NCBI RefSeq assembly: GCF_964355755.1
Contig: NC_092679.1
Span: 4,898,001-4,962,000 of the forward strand
Reading direction: 5' to 3'
From: Antedon mediterranea
Taxonomy: Eukaryota; Echinodermata; Crinoidea; Comatulida; Antedonidae
DNA: 64,000 nucleotides
The notes below the pieces were generated by a model. That model made no database searches. It saw nothing but the letters and a program-made list of their open reading frames with translations, and was not told the origin of the DNA. This document shows positions 13,630-25,857 of the stretch, piece by piece (within the stretch, counting starts at the first letter, position 1; every line of letters starts with the position of its first letter). A program made the position numbers and the translations under genes.

Positions 13630-15055
13630 GCGTTATGTCATTGACATTTTGTTCTCGTTTTTCGTCCTTGATAGATCAATATTAGTTTTTTAATATCATC
13701 CATAAAATGATAATGGATATTAAAATTGTAACTAGATTATACACATCACATTTTATAGTCCTACTAGTTATAATGAAATCTTGTTTTATAATGGTTTTAG
13801 AGTAATTATAAGTGCGCATTCTTGCGTTTTGTCTGAATATTTAAACGCATACGTCGTGTCATCATCATAATTTTCCAGTATAAAGCGATAATATATTTTG
13901 AAATGACAACGATACTAAATACTGTATTACTGGTTTGCATATTACAGTTTACCCTTAGACACAATAGCAGAATTAATTAATTTCACAGTAGACCTACCTG
14001 CGTCTGTGCAGGTGTACAGGGACCTTTTTGTGACGAGCGAAGAAGCATCAAATGATGCGAACATGTTATGTTCATATAGGCCTAGAACATAACGATAAAC
14101 ATGCATTTGAGAAGTAAGTTAATATACTCCGTCTCTGAATGACACAACATACGTTCAATGCTATGTCTGCTGCTGACAGACGGTATGTAAGAATTTAATG
14201 ACTTTTTGGAACATAGGCCAAATATTTCAGTTGTTTGATATAATGTAAACGAACGTTAAAACATAAATTGAATATATCACATACATATGTATGTTTCACA
14301 TTCAAGACGTATTTTCTTCCTACATCAACTAAATTATAAAAAAAAACACTCATATTTTGTCACTGATAAAATATACTTTGAATTTGTTCACTGAGCGGCG
14401 ACAAAAATATGACGTATAATAACCTAATGCATTTTGAATTTTAAAATGTCATTCTAAAGTGTAACCTATTAAGATTTTTGAAATGCTATAGCAGTATTAT
14501 TCATAATTGCACATTAGGAATTCGCTGTTTCTGGTTGCACACATAAAACACCTTCGATCCTCCTTAGAGCATTAATCTTTTCGTATTGATGGAGGAAGCG
14601 TAAAAGATTATACATCTTGCCTAATGCAATTTCACCATTTAAGCATCGTAATTTTAAAACACATTTGTTGGGTTTTTCACCTTGGAATTTTTAAAAAAAC
14701 ATTGCCAGTACTGTATTGTTACTTCATAATCGATTCTTTACTGTACCGTATTCTCTATCGTTAAACATCTTCAATTTCGTAGAGATATGAATAGGCCTAT
14801 GCAAATTTATTTTCTCCATAGTAACACTCTACCTTAGTAATTATATTATTATATATACATGATGATTTTAATTTCATATTGTCATATATTACTCTTTGGA
14901 GGTCATACGGTCATGTTTGTATGGCTCTTCAATTTAAATTTAATTAATTATTTATTCATACAATTTGTTCTTACTGGTTATAGGCCTAATAACCAGACTA
15001 TAATTACTATATGCAATAATCTTTAGAAATTGATTATTCAATCAAGCAAATAGAC
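13630..15055. other. Noncoding, nothing recognised
   Basis: AT-rich DNA between two minisatellites. No exon, RNA gene or named repeat could be supported. Confidence 0.4.
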
Positions 15056-16390
15056 ATGTTACGCGTCTCCTCTTAATTAACACGTCTAGATATAAACACG
15101 TACGTATTTTACTAACATATAATGTTACGCGTGTTCCCTTAATTAACGCGTCTAGATATAAACACGTACGTATTTTACTAACATGTCATGTTACCCGTGT
15201 CCCCTTAATTAACGCATCTAGATATAAACACGTACGTATTTTACTAAGATATAATGTTACGCGTGTCCCCTTAATTAACGCGTATAGATATAAACACGTA
15301 CGTATTTTACTAACATGTCATGTTACGCGTGTCCCCTTAATTAACGCGTCTAGATATAAACACGTACGTATTTTACTAACATATAATGTTACGCGTGTCC
15401 CCTTAATTAACGCGTCTAGATATAAACACGTACGTATTTTACTAACATGTCATGTTACTCGTGTCCCCTCAATTAACGCGTGTAGATATAAACACGTACG
15501 TATTTTACTAGCATGTCATGTTACGCGTGTCACCTTAAATAACGCGTCTAGATATAAACACGTACATATTTTACTAACATGTCATGTTACTCGTGTCCCC
15601 TCAATTAACGCGTGTAGATATAAAAACGTACGTATTTTACTAGCATGTCATGTTACGCGTGTCCCCTTAATTAACGCGTCTAGATATAAACACGTACGTA
15701 TTTTACTAACATAATGTTACGCGTGTCCCCTTAATTAACGCGTCTAGATATAAACACGTACGTATTTTACTAACATGTCATGTTACTCGTGTCCCCTCAA
15801 TTAACGCGTGTAGATATAAACATGTACGTATTTTACTAGCATGTCATGTTACGCGTGTGACCTTAAATAACGCGTCTAGATATAAACACGTACATATTTT
15901 ACTAACATGTCATGTTACCCGTGTCCCCTTAATTAACGCGTCTAGATATAAACACGTACGTGTTTTACTAGCATGTCATGTTACGCGTGTCACCTTAAAT
16001 AACGCGTCTAGATATAATAAACACGTACGTATTTTACTAAAATGTAATGTTACGCGTGTCTCCTTAATTAACGCGTCTAGATATAAAAACGTACGTATTT
16101 TATTAACATTTCACATGTTACGCGTGGCCCTATAATTAACGCGTCTATAGATATAAACAAATACGTATTTACTAACATGACATGTTACGCGTGTCCCCTT
16201 AATTAACGCGTCTATAGATATAAACAAATACGTATTTTACTAACATTTCACGTGTTACGCGTTTCCCTATAATTTTAACAAAAATACGTACGCATTTTTC
16301 TAACATGTTACATATTACGCGTGTACCCTTAAACGAGTCTAAATGTAACCGCGTAGGCCTACATATTTTATAACGTGTCACATGGTGTGT
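15056..16390. repeat. 66-bp minisatellite array, about 20 copies
   Basis: ATGTTACGCGTG starts recur every 66 bp (15,056; 15,122; 15,188; 15,254 and so on). Each unit carries TTAATTAACGCGTCTAGAT and AAACACGTACGTATTTTACT. Units with ACATATAATG and ACATGTCATG alternate in places, hinting at a dimeric higher-order unit. The last copies degrade and end in a short GT run at about 16,385. Short reading frames inside it are by-products of the repeat. Confidence 0.95.
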
Positions 16391-17335
16391 GTGTGTGTGT
16401 CTCTCTTTGATTTACACGTCTAGTTATATAATGAGTGCGTTCGTTTATCAAGATTTTATAAGCATTATACGTCGTTTGAATTTGTTTTAGTCGTTCAATT
16501 TATAAAATTGCCTCTTTAAATGTTTATTGCACTGCAAGTCATTCTCCGTAGAAACATTGATGATCACGTGGGGGAAATTATGCATTAATAAGTGTAAGCC
16601 GTTATGCATAACGTCATTTTAAGACAAGTACTCCACAAACACGATGCGGAGAGAGACGTCGCATAGTTGATTGGTGAGTTAGATGGTTATAGCTGTTTCT
16701 GTTTTATATTTTAATTTTTTATATATGAACAAATTGTACATACGCGTATTGTATATTTTTGCTATTTATGTACATCATATTCTTATGAATAAGTAAATGT
16801 TGATGTTATTATTGGTGTCCAGAAAATAAATTTCTCTATGAGATCAATATCATTTTTACTGATAGTAATATTTTATTACTTAATTATAATAAAAAACTTT
16901 ATATCGAAAGTTGTTAAACGTTGATATTTTAATATTTATTCGTGTAAATTTAGTGTTATTCAACGTTTTTAATTGTATTGAATAAGCAGTAAGTGAAATA
17001 TATTATTCAACGGATTAACTTCTCACCTGATGTAGAATGTAGAATAATAACCTATGCTCTGCATTGTCCGTCTTACTACCCTATGCCATTTTATAGCAAA
17101 CATTATCTTGAAATGTTTACCAATATCCGAATATGTATGCATAAAGTCGTGGATGTATAATATGCGGGCATTCCAGTTATCAATCAATCATCATCCTAAT
17201 CAAGGAAGACCTATGGACTGTAACAAATGTGTATAGTCAATATTAAATTGTGAATGTATATTGATATTTATCAAATGTTTACTTCAAGTGATATTTATTT
17301 AATGTTAGGTCTAGCTGTTAGAAAAAGTGAAGACG
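16391..17335. other. Upstream region of innexin gene A
   Basis: AT-rich noncoding DNA. The 5' UTR and promoter of gene A must lie here or just upstream, but no core promoter element could be identified with confidence. Confidence 0.4.
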
Positions 17336-18830
17336 ATGGCAGCCGCACTCGGTGCAGTCAAATCGTTGTCATCAATCACACCAGATGAGGGCAACCAGCT
17401 GTTAGAGTTCGACTCAGCGATTGTCATGATACAGTCACGGCTGCCTGTGCTACTAGCATTACTTGCTATACTACGAGATACGTTTGGTAAATATTAAATC
17501 GAGAATATACAATACTGACACTATACCACTACCTTGGTGCATCCTGGTCACTTAGTTAGCAAAACTAGGCTATAATGGAAAGTGGACTTAGTTTAGGAAC
17601 TTTGTAATCTGTGAGATTGAGCGTTGTCTAAAGCTCTGTCTACAGGCTATCAAACTGTATGTGACAACAAAATGTGATGTGGCCATATGGACATGATGTC
17701 ATATCACTACCATATTTGGGCATATCACTATACCATATTTAGGCACACTTTAAAAAAAAAAGAGTTTACAAGCGAGAGAATTCGGATGATTTATCGCGTA
17801 CTCATATTACACGTCCTTGCGTTGCGCCAAATCGCGTCGTATTAGTTTAGTTTAGTTTAAATGGGTAATGATAACGTCATTGCGTTGCGCAATGGGAACC
17901 AAGCTTTTATGAAAGAGTGACTGTATTTCTTTGTTTTTCATAGGTGACTCTGGTACCAAATGCTACCCACCCGAATACGTCAGTAACACAGAGAGTGTGA
18001 AGTATATCAACGCATACTGTACTTACAGAGAGAACGACGATCTCATCGGCTATCACGAATTCGTACCCTTCTCGTTCACTTTACAGGCTGTTTTAATACA
18101 GATTCCTATACTTATATGGATCGCTTGTGGCGGTAGAAAAATATCAATGGTGGCTATGTGGTTTGCTAAATGTTGTAGAGAGATTTGTTCAGAAGCCGAA
18201 TTCCCGATCAAGTCTGACACCGTCGCCGATGAAGACGACGGCGGGGCAAATAGCAATGATCGTAGAAACTGGCCTAAAGTACATTCAATCATGCAATGTT
18301 ACATAAACGAATGGTCCGTGTCTCGTACATATGTTTTAGCGTATTTTTTATGTAAGGTCCTACTTTGCTGCGCGACGTGCGCGTCTCTGACTTACCACTA
18401 CCTGTTACTACGAGTCACCATTGAGCCTTATTTTCTTAACAACGAATTTTCTTGTGACGTAGAAGACTTGAATACAACTATAAACTGTATCAAACCGTAC
18501 GAAATATTCAACCAGATTTTGATTATCATTGATCTTGTTCTGTGCCTTGCCCTACCACTGGCCGTGATCATTTTAAGAGAATCTCGGTTGCTTTTAACCA
18601 TGTTCTGCGGATGGCAAAAGAGCATCTCAGATTTTATACCTTTCTTAGAGATTCCAAAAGGAGCATTAAGATTTAATAATACAAATATACTGGCAATGTA
18701 CTACAAAGAAAATATTGGCTTAGACGAGAAATACGTTCAGAAGATATTAGTACCGTGGAAAACGTCAGTGGCAAAGACTAATGAAGTTTGTTTGAACGAA
18801 CTTTGTACTACTGAGAAAACGTGTTTTTGA
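17336..18830 (+). CDS. Innexin/pannexin-family channel protein, gene A
   Basis: Exons 17336-17486 and 17944-18830 join in phase 1 to give 345 residues. The family forms large-pore membrane channels from subunits with four membrane segments and cytoplasmic termini. Segments lie near residues 31-47, 93-112, 180-206 and 238-262. Loop 1 has Cys57 and Cys76, followed by the innexin-like YHEFVPFSFTLQAVL and GGRKISMV. Loop 2 has Cys221 and Cys232 with CIKPYEIFNQIL. The C-terminal MYYKENIGLDEKYVQKIL matches the innexin pattern before the tail. A sequon, Asn227-Thr-Thr, sits in loop 2. It is short for an innexin but complete, with its own ATG, donor GTAAAT, acceptor and stop. Gene D is its closest relative here. 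The family call is firm; whether it forms gap junctions or only plasma-membrane channels is unknown. Confidence 0.88.
17629..17760. mobile_element. MITE-like fragment in the intron of gene A
   Basis: AAAGCTCTGTCTACAGGCTA, TCAAACTGTATGTGACAAC and CCATATTTGGGCATATCACT match, mostly inverted, an element at 43,305-43,465. This copy seems incomplete at its right end, where it runs into an A-rich stretch. Confidence 0.6.
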
Positions 18831-20498
18831 TAATCACCATGCCATTGGCTGGTCCCGGCTCAAGTTTTAACAACTGGTCAACTGTACCTCAATAGTACTT
18901 TAAGTAAAACGCAATAATATTCCACCTGACGTGCATTACCGCAATCACATAAAATGAAAAAGAAGCACTATAATAACATATGACGTCCATTGGCGGTTTA
19001 AATATCGACATGACCGCGCTGAGCATAATATTTACGGATGAATTTTGATAGTTGTGTATGTTAAAGATGTATTGTCCCTTGAAACACAAAAAACGAAGGT
19101 CAAGATATTCTAAATTTAAATTGGCCATATCAAAGTAATACTAAAGTTATTCACTTTAAGTCGAAAATTCGAGCCAAAAAACAAACATTTTACGTAATTA
19201 ACAGCTAAATTAATTTGATTACACTGTCTGGAAAATCGTCGCAAGCGAAAGTAAACAAAGATTTCAAACCATGAGTATACATTATGCATGATGCTAATTA
19301 GGATTGTTTACAACTCGTCACGGTTGAGAAGGTGTTTTCACACAGATCGCGAGGAAGTTTTATGATTATGCATACAGAGTAGCTAAATAAGCGCGTTGCA
19401 TTATGAGATACGTTTTGACTGGAAGTCAAATTATTTTTTGAACCAAAAAACGTCTGTATTTTAGTTAGATGATTTTTTTTTCGACTAATTTTTGGTGAAA
19501 GTTAATAACTATTATGATACTTCAAAATGACCCACTTTTTTTTCGATTTTTTTTTTTTAATTTGACAAAGGGACAATACATCTTTAATATAACCTCATCT
19601 AATAATGTGTGGTATTTGTATATAGTATTTCGATTAAGCAACACATGTATTCGATACCTATTTAATGAAGACATGTTTTGCAAATACATTTTCATTCTAA
19701 TAAACCAGTATATGTGAATATTTATTGGGTTGAGACTGCCTCAGGTTAGTCCAGTGTGATCTAGACGTATTTACAGGGCCTTTATATCAAGTTCTAGTTG
19801 TATTAAGTAATCCGAATAAATATAAAGCACAAAATTAATCAGATGACGTTTTAATGTGTTATCATTCAGTGTGAAATTGGTTTAAATAGTACTGTTATCT
19901 CGGCCATCCAGGGTAGGCCTGGAGTACAACAATTGATGTGCGACACAATACACAATACGGTAGTAATAAATACAATACTTTAAAAATAACAGATTCGTTC
20001 GTTTCAATTACGATCATGAATACATTTGGCATAATATTGTAGCGTCTCACATTCTGTGCGCGCTAGGGCTTAACTTAAAAATAATTATATATTCTAATAG
20101 AAATCCAAAGAAATACCACTGAATATATGTAACAATTAAATTGATATAAATAGATCTATACATTTTGTTTAGATACCGTATCGGCATTTTTGACTGTAAA
20201 ATAGAAAAATATCATGAAATGCACTTTTTCAATATGTTCACACGGTGGACTGTTTTGAGGAAGTAAAATAAATGCTTATTCTGCCACCGTATTTAGCAGT
20301 TGCTGCGACTAAAAATTGTTTCGTGACATTTTACAACAGAAAATAATATAATATTGTATTTCACGGTCTCCTCTCAAAGTTAATTGAGTGTTTTACGGTA
20401 AGTTTTAAGCCATCTATACAGGATAGTGTATTGTGCCTATTTATATATATTTTGTTAGAGGTTCGAAAGAAAGCTCTATTGATCAAGAACTCATTTTG
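18831..20498. other. Intergenic DNA between innexins A and B
   Basis: No exon is recognised. GGGACAATACATCTTTAA at about 19,569 and its inverted counterpart near 19,062-19,082 (AAGATGTATTGTCCCTTG) mark an inverted-repeat element of about 520 bp (roughly 19,060-19,585). The rest is unexplained AT-rich sequence. Confidence 0.45.
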
Positions 20499-21150
20499 TT
20501 AGTATAGGCAAACACTTTGTATAGTTTTTAAAATTGATATTTGTTATTATTATATTTTATAATCTTTAATTAGTATAGGCAAACACTTTGTATAGTTTTT
20601 AGTATAGGCAAACACTTTGTATAGTTTTTAGTATAGGCAAACACTTTGTATAGTTTTTAGTATAGGCAAACACTTTGTATAGTTTTTAGTATAGGCAAAC
20701 ACTTTGTATAGTTTTTAGTATAGGCAAACACTTTGTATAGTTTTTAGTATAGGCAAACACTTTGTATAGTTTTTAGTATAGGCAAACACTTTGTATAGTT
20801 TTTAGTATAGGCAAACACTTTGTATAGTTTTTAGTATAGGCAAACACTTTGTATAGTTTTTAGTATAGGCAAACACTTTGTATAGTTTTTAGTATAGGCA
20901 AACACTTTGTATAGTTTTTAGTATAGGCAAACACTTTGTATAGCTTTTAGTATAGGCAAACACTTTGTATAGTTTTTAGTATAGGCAAACACTTTGTATA
21001 GTTTTTAGTATAGGCAAACACTTTGTATAGTTTTTAGTATAGGCAAACACTTTGTATAGTTTTTAGTATAGGCAAACACTTTGTATAGTTTTTAGTATAG
21101 GCAAACACTTTGTATAGTTTTTAGTATAGGCAAACACTTTGTATAGTTTT
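20499..21150. repeat. 29-bp minisatellite, nearly identical copies
   Basis: One isolated copy lies at 20,499. A contiguous array of about 20 copies of the 29-bp unit (AGTATAGGCAAACACTTTGT plus ATAGTTTTT) follows from 20,572. Almost the only variant is a C in TAGCTTTT near 20,944. The sequence AAAATTGAT after both the single copy and the end of the array suggests expansion from one ancestral unit. It ends about 170 bp before the start codon of innexin B. Confidence 0.95.
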
Positions 21151-21322
21151 TAAAATTGATTTTTTTTATATCTTTACTTTGTAACCTATATTAATACTTT
21201 TTTAAAAATCCAATTGAAAATGTTTAGTAACTGAATCAAATATATTATTTGTTTATTATTATGTTGCTAATTATGGATTTTTTTTTACAAACTTAGACCT
21301 AATTGCATTTCAAATACGGACG

Positions 21323-22637
21323 ATGTCAGACACAATTGCTGAAATCACATCGTTGTCTTCGCTTATTGCATATGAAGGACACCGACTTCTACGGTTTGAC
21401 TCGGTGATTCTTATGTTACAAACACGGCTGCCTTTACTACTGGCTGCATTGGCTTTGATACGTGACACGTTTGGTAAATATAACTAAATATCTATAACAT
21501 TCTCGCACTACCGTATACTGCATGCTTATTGTTTTTCAGTTCTTCGTGTACATAATTCTATGAAAATGATTTTATTTGTGTCCCTTTCTTTTCTTAGGTG
21601 AAATGTCGATTACGAATTGTTACGCACCCGATTTCACTGGAACAGAGAATAAAGCCTTTGTTAACGCATATTGCAAGTACAGGGAAAACCTAGGGCTACT
21701 CGGATACCACGAATTCATACCGTTCACCTTCACCCTCCAAACTGTTTTGATACAGGTTCCCGTACTTACCTGGATTTTTCTTGGTGGTAGAAAAATGTCA
21801 ATGGTGGCTGAGTGGTTTTCCAAATGCTGTAAAGAAGTTTGCTCAAAAGAAAAAAAATGCCCAGCATCGACAAGTAAAAATGACAAGCCTACTCGAGAAC
21901 CTCATTCAATAATGCAAAGTTACATAAAAAGATGGTCTAAATCATGCACGTATGTTATAACTTATTTCGTCTATAAGTTTTTCCTTTGCATTGTAACAGG
22001 TTTGTCTCTGTATTATCATTGTCATATGGTCAAAGTCACAATTGAGCCAAATTTCTTCAACCACGAATTTGAATGTTACGTAGAAACCGTAAATAAGACG
22101 GTTACCTGCGTCAAACCGTACGAAATATTCAACCAGATATTAATTATCATTAACATTGTGATATGCCTTGCAATACCACTTTTTCTAATAATTGTTCATG
22201 AATGTAATGTGCTTTTTAAAATGTCCCGTGAAAATCAGAACATTTCGAATTTCTTACCTTGCCTTGCCTTGCCAAATAAACCAAAATTGTTTAATAATAC
22301 GAAAATACTCTTAATGTACTACGAAAGAAATATCGATCTGGATGAGAAATACGTTCAGAAGATAATAGGGTATAAACAAATTAATGGGCAGGAAGAAACT
22401 AATGGGCAGGAAGGAACTACTGGGCAGGACGAAACGAAAGGGCAGGACGAAACGAAAGGGCAGGACGAAACGAAAGGACAGGACGAAACTAAAGGACAGG
22501 ACGAAACTAATGGACAGGACGAAACGAAAGGGCAGGACGAAACTAATGGGCAGGACGAAATGACAGGGCAGGACGGAACTAATGGGCAGAAAGAAAATGA
22601 ACGTCTACTTTCTTTTTGTTGTACGATCAATACATAA
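21323..22637 (+). CDS. Innexin/pannexin-family channel protein, gene B
   Basis: Exons 21323-21473 and 21598-22637 join in phase 1 to give 396 residues. The 151-bp first exon has the same length as in gene A. Loop 1 keeps two cysteines (NCYAP...NAYC) followed by YHEFIPFTFTLQTVL. Loop 2 reads ECYVETVNKTVTCVKPYEIF, with two cysteines and the sequon NKT. The conserved LDEKYVQKI element precedes the tail. The tail is unusual: about ten copies of a six-residue unit close to GQDETK, encoded by an 18-bp minisatellite (about 22,380-22,600), then LLSFCCTINT. The repeat keeps the frame open. The intron is only 124 bp. Function as in gene A; the role of the repeat tail is unknown. Confidence 0.87.
22380..22600 (+). 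repeat. 18-bp coding minisatellite in innexin B
   Basis: GGGCAGGACGAAACGAAA is repeated about ten to twelve times with small changes. The unit is a multiple of three, so copy-number change would lengthen or shorten the cytoplasmic tail without frameshift. Confidence 0.9.
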
Positions 22638-23066
22638 CCCAACTACCTTGTGGTTTCCGCTGGTCAAACACTATTTTTTGTTGTATAATCTTACTCATTT
22701 TAACTTGGATCTTGATTGTAATTGACAAAACTCCAGCATAATCATGAAGCTAAGTTTACTGTAAAACATGGGTAGTTGCTAAAAGCAAGCGACATCCGTC
22801 TTGTAATTAGTGTTGAATGTTAGAATGATTTCTATTACCGTATTTATCCTGATTCATTATAAGTATAAGCAGTTGTAGTGATTATTTACACACGTCATTC
22901 GGTTTTAGAATTAGATTAAGTGTATTACATAGAATTAGACAAATATATAAACTTTTCAAACAGGACAGGCGTGAATAAGAACATTTTTACTTGACGTCTC
23001 TGAGGCAGAAATCATGAATAATTCATGAGATTAATTAGGCAAAAGTTAGAAAATGATAGAGGCACT
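22638..23066. other. Intergenic DNA after innexin B
   Basis: Presumed 3' UTR and spacer. No canonical AATAAA close to the stop codon and no other feature was recognised. Confidence 0.4.
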
Positions 23067-23107
23067 ATAATAATAATAATAATAACAATAATAATAATAA
23101 CACTAAC

Positions 23108-23163
<56 letters not shown>

Positions 23164-24035
23164 GATTTTTATAGCGCACATACCACTCCAGAGTGCTCAA
23201 GGCGCATTTAAAAATAAAAAGAAATAAATCATACAAATTCCTGACAAATAAAATGCAATTTCTTTGGAGGGTCCCCATCCGTTGTCGTTCTGTCGCGGTC
23301 CCGGACCCCTACCTAGGTGACCAAACAAAGGAGCAGGATACACATTTGCCTTGCCACAGACGACCGGGTGCTCAGAGACAACAACCAAGACAGAGGCACC
23401 CCAAAGATAATGCTGGCCAGGAAAAGGTATACAAAACAATTCTAAGCCTAAAAAACTTTAAGAAACCTCATGATTTCCATATGCCTTAATGAATAAATGT
23501 GTTTTTAATAATTGTTTAAAAGTATCAGTTTTGCAAAATCTTATAGAGCTCGGTAGAGCATTCCACAGACGAGGAGCAGTAACGGAGAATGCTCTGTCAC
23601 CCCATGAGTGGTGAGACTTAGGCTGATGTAGAAGCAGCGAGTCACTAGAACGCAGATTACGTCCGGGAACATACAGCCTAAGCATGTCAGAAATATATTC
23701 AGGAGCCATGCCATTTATAGACTTAAAAACAAAGAGTAATATTTTAAAAACAATGCGGTACCTAACAGGGAGCCAATGAAATATTTCCAAAGTATTTGAT
23801 ATGTGTCCATAGCTGTATTTTGAATCAGTTGGAGCCTGTGGAGTTGTTTTTGTGGTAGCCCGTATAGCAAAGAGTTTCCCATATCCAGTCGTGAAGTGAC
23901 AAAAGCATGAACAAGTTGTTAGCTGCTGTCTCATTTATAAACTTGCGGATCCTTCGAATGTTTCGCAAGTGAAAAGACGACGCAGAAATAGTTTTTGAGA
24001 TATGAGAAATCATAGTCATACCCACATCCATTTCA
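23067..24035 (-). mobile_element. 5'-truncated CR1/L2-like LINE fragment with (TAA)n tail
   Basis: On the minus strand, 23934-23458 encodes the typical C-terminal end of a CR1/L2/Jockey-group reverse transcriptase: [20 protein letters not shown], then RLYVPGRNLRSSDSLL, WGDRAFSVTAPRLWNALPSS and TFKQLLKTHLF. The preceding part (FHLRNIRRIRKFINE, in the frame covering 24031-23825) is in another frame, so the element is frameshifted. A 3' UTR and a TAA-type microsatellite (about 23,067-23,163) close it, as expected for this group. It is dead. Confidence 0.9.
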
Positions 24036-25857
24036 ACCCCAACCCCCTATTATAATAAATAGCTTCCCGTTTATTTTAGAACTGTAGTAGGTGTGTTATA
24101 AAACAAATAATGAATATGTTGTATTCGTTGAATGGAGAGAATAATTTAACTCGGCTCAAATGACATATTCTCACCATTTAAGTCATAAACATTCATTGTT
24201 TGTATAATAAGTTTAAATATTGCCGTGAATCAAATATATATTTCTTTGAATTATTCATTGCTGACATTATGTTATATTATTGACGATGTCACACAATGTA
24301 ATCATTTTTCCATTTTATACTACTATTTTAAGCCAAGAGGTTGGATCAGATATAGATCTGCTTGTATAGCCTAGAGAATATTGGTGAAGGGTGTTTAAGG
24401 ATGAGATGGTTTTGATTTGGATTATTGTAAGGGATTAACGGAGATTTCTTGATTGTAGGCTGTTATTAAATTGTTGCAAAAAATACCGTAATGGTTTAAT
24501 TTGTTTGGTTTTTATTGCACGTGTTACGTTTAAGCCTATACATCATTAGAATGTTTTCACCGTGCATATTGTGTGGAGCCACCTTGAAATACCTTGAATA
24601 AATCCCTTTTATGCCTAAACATGGCACGCTGCACAGTTGATGCCAATAGTAATAACCGCCACTTTCGGTTAAAAAAATCGTACTGAAAATGACGGGCGCA
24701 CGATGAAGATACGATTAAGATAACTTTACGAATTATTGCGACAGGTAAGACGTTTGCTACGATATATTACGACTGTACTTTGATTTCATTACGGCTTCAA
24801 TACGATTTTGTCAAGAAGCTTGATCATCTGTGAATGTTAACAACCATTGCCAAATCGTTTCTGGACCGAATTGTTCAAAAACTTTTTCGAAAACATTGAC
24901 GTAAACAAACTTTAATTGGAAATAATGTGAATTCAATAGGTGTGCGTTTTCCCCATGGCCTTATATGTACTTATTCATCGACAGCATTATGACTTGCCGT
25001 AGTGATTATCAACATTGTAATATTTCAAAACCAGCTTCCAATGTTTGAACAATTGAGTAATGCATACGGATTAGGTATAAAGACCATGGAGTATTTTAGG
25101 TTTAGTAATAATTCACCCGATAATTCACATACATTGTTGATCTTTCCGAATTCATTTACATTTGTTATTTGGGATTCTCGTCGTCATAGGACTGTGATTG
25201 TGCTCGTTAGGCTACTCTCTGTTATACATAATTCATTTATAGAATGATGGAATGAATAACGATATAAAAACGTTTATTGCTGGTGATTTCAATCATTTTG
25301 TTATAATAAAGTGGCAAGATCTAAATGTATGGAAATAAATTAGACCCTAATGGGTGGTCATATAGATTCACTAGACATGTTACAACTAACTGGGGAGAGG
25401 GGGAGAAAGAGAAAATAATAATCTTCTTCTATTTGGACCAATGACCCTGCAGGGATTGGTATCTAATCTTTTTTCACCAAGCTAATTAACTTCTCTCCAC
25501 TTGTTGATATGATATCGAAAGCTACGTAAAATTCCAGTGTTGTATAATTCAACATAACACGTAGGCCAGTAACGTTATCTCGATCGGAGACATTCAAGTG
25601 GAATTTGTTTGCGATGAACTAGTCTGTTTCCACAAAATACAGAGAATTCCCTGATTAAAAAGACCTGGATGATATTCAAAGTTTAATAATTAATTTTATG
25701 CATTATAATTGTCCTTGTGTTATCTATGTCTATGTTTATATCTATGTTTAGTTCGACATAAACGACATTCTTTCCAATACTCTAGTTTATAGTGGTTCCT
25801 AAGGAAAGTGAGAGCAGACATTTGTTATAGTCTTTAGGCCTACTAGTTACTAGCACG
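24036..25857. other. Intergenic DNA between innexins B and C
   Basis: No exon or known repeat is supported. The promoter of gene C should lie in the last few hundred bases. Confidence 0.4.

Noticed and set aside
15857-16135. Reading frame NASRYKHVHILLTCHVTRV
   Set aside because: Translation of the 66-bp minisatellite only.
20499-21150. CRISPR-like array
   Set aside because: The units are directly adjacent with no unique spacers, and the DNA is eukaryotic.
23193-23439. Plus- and minus-strand frames near 23,200-23,440
   Set aside because: They lie in the 3' untranslated part of the LINE fragment and match no protein I recognise.
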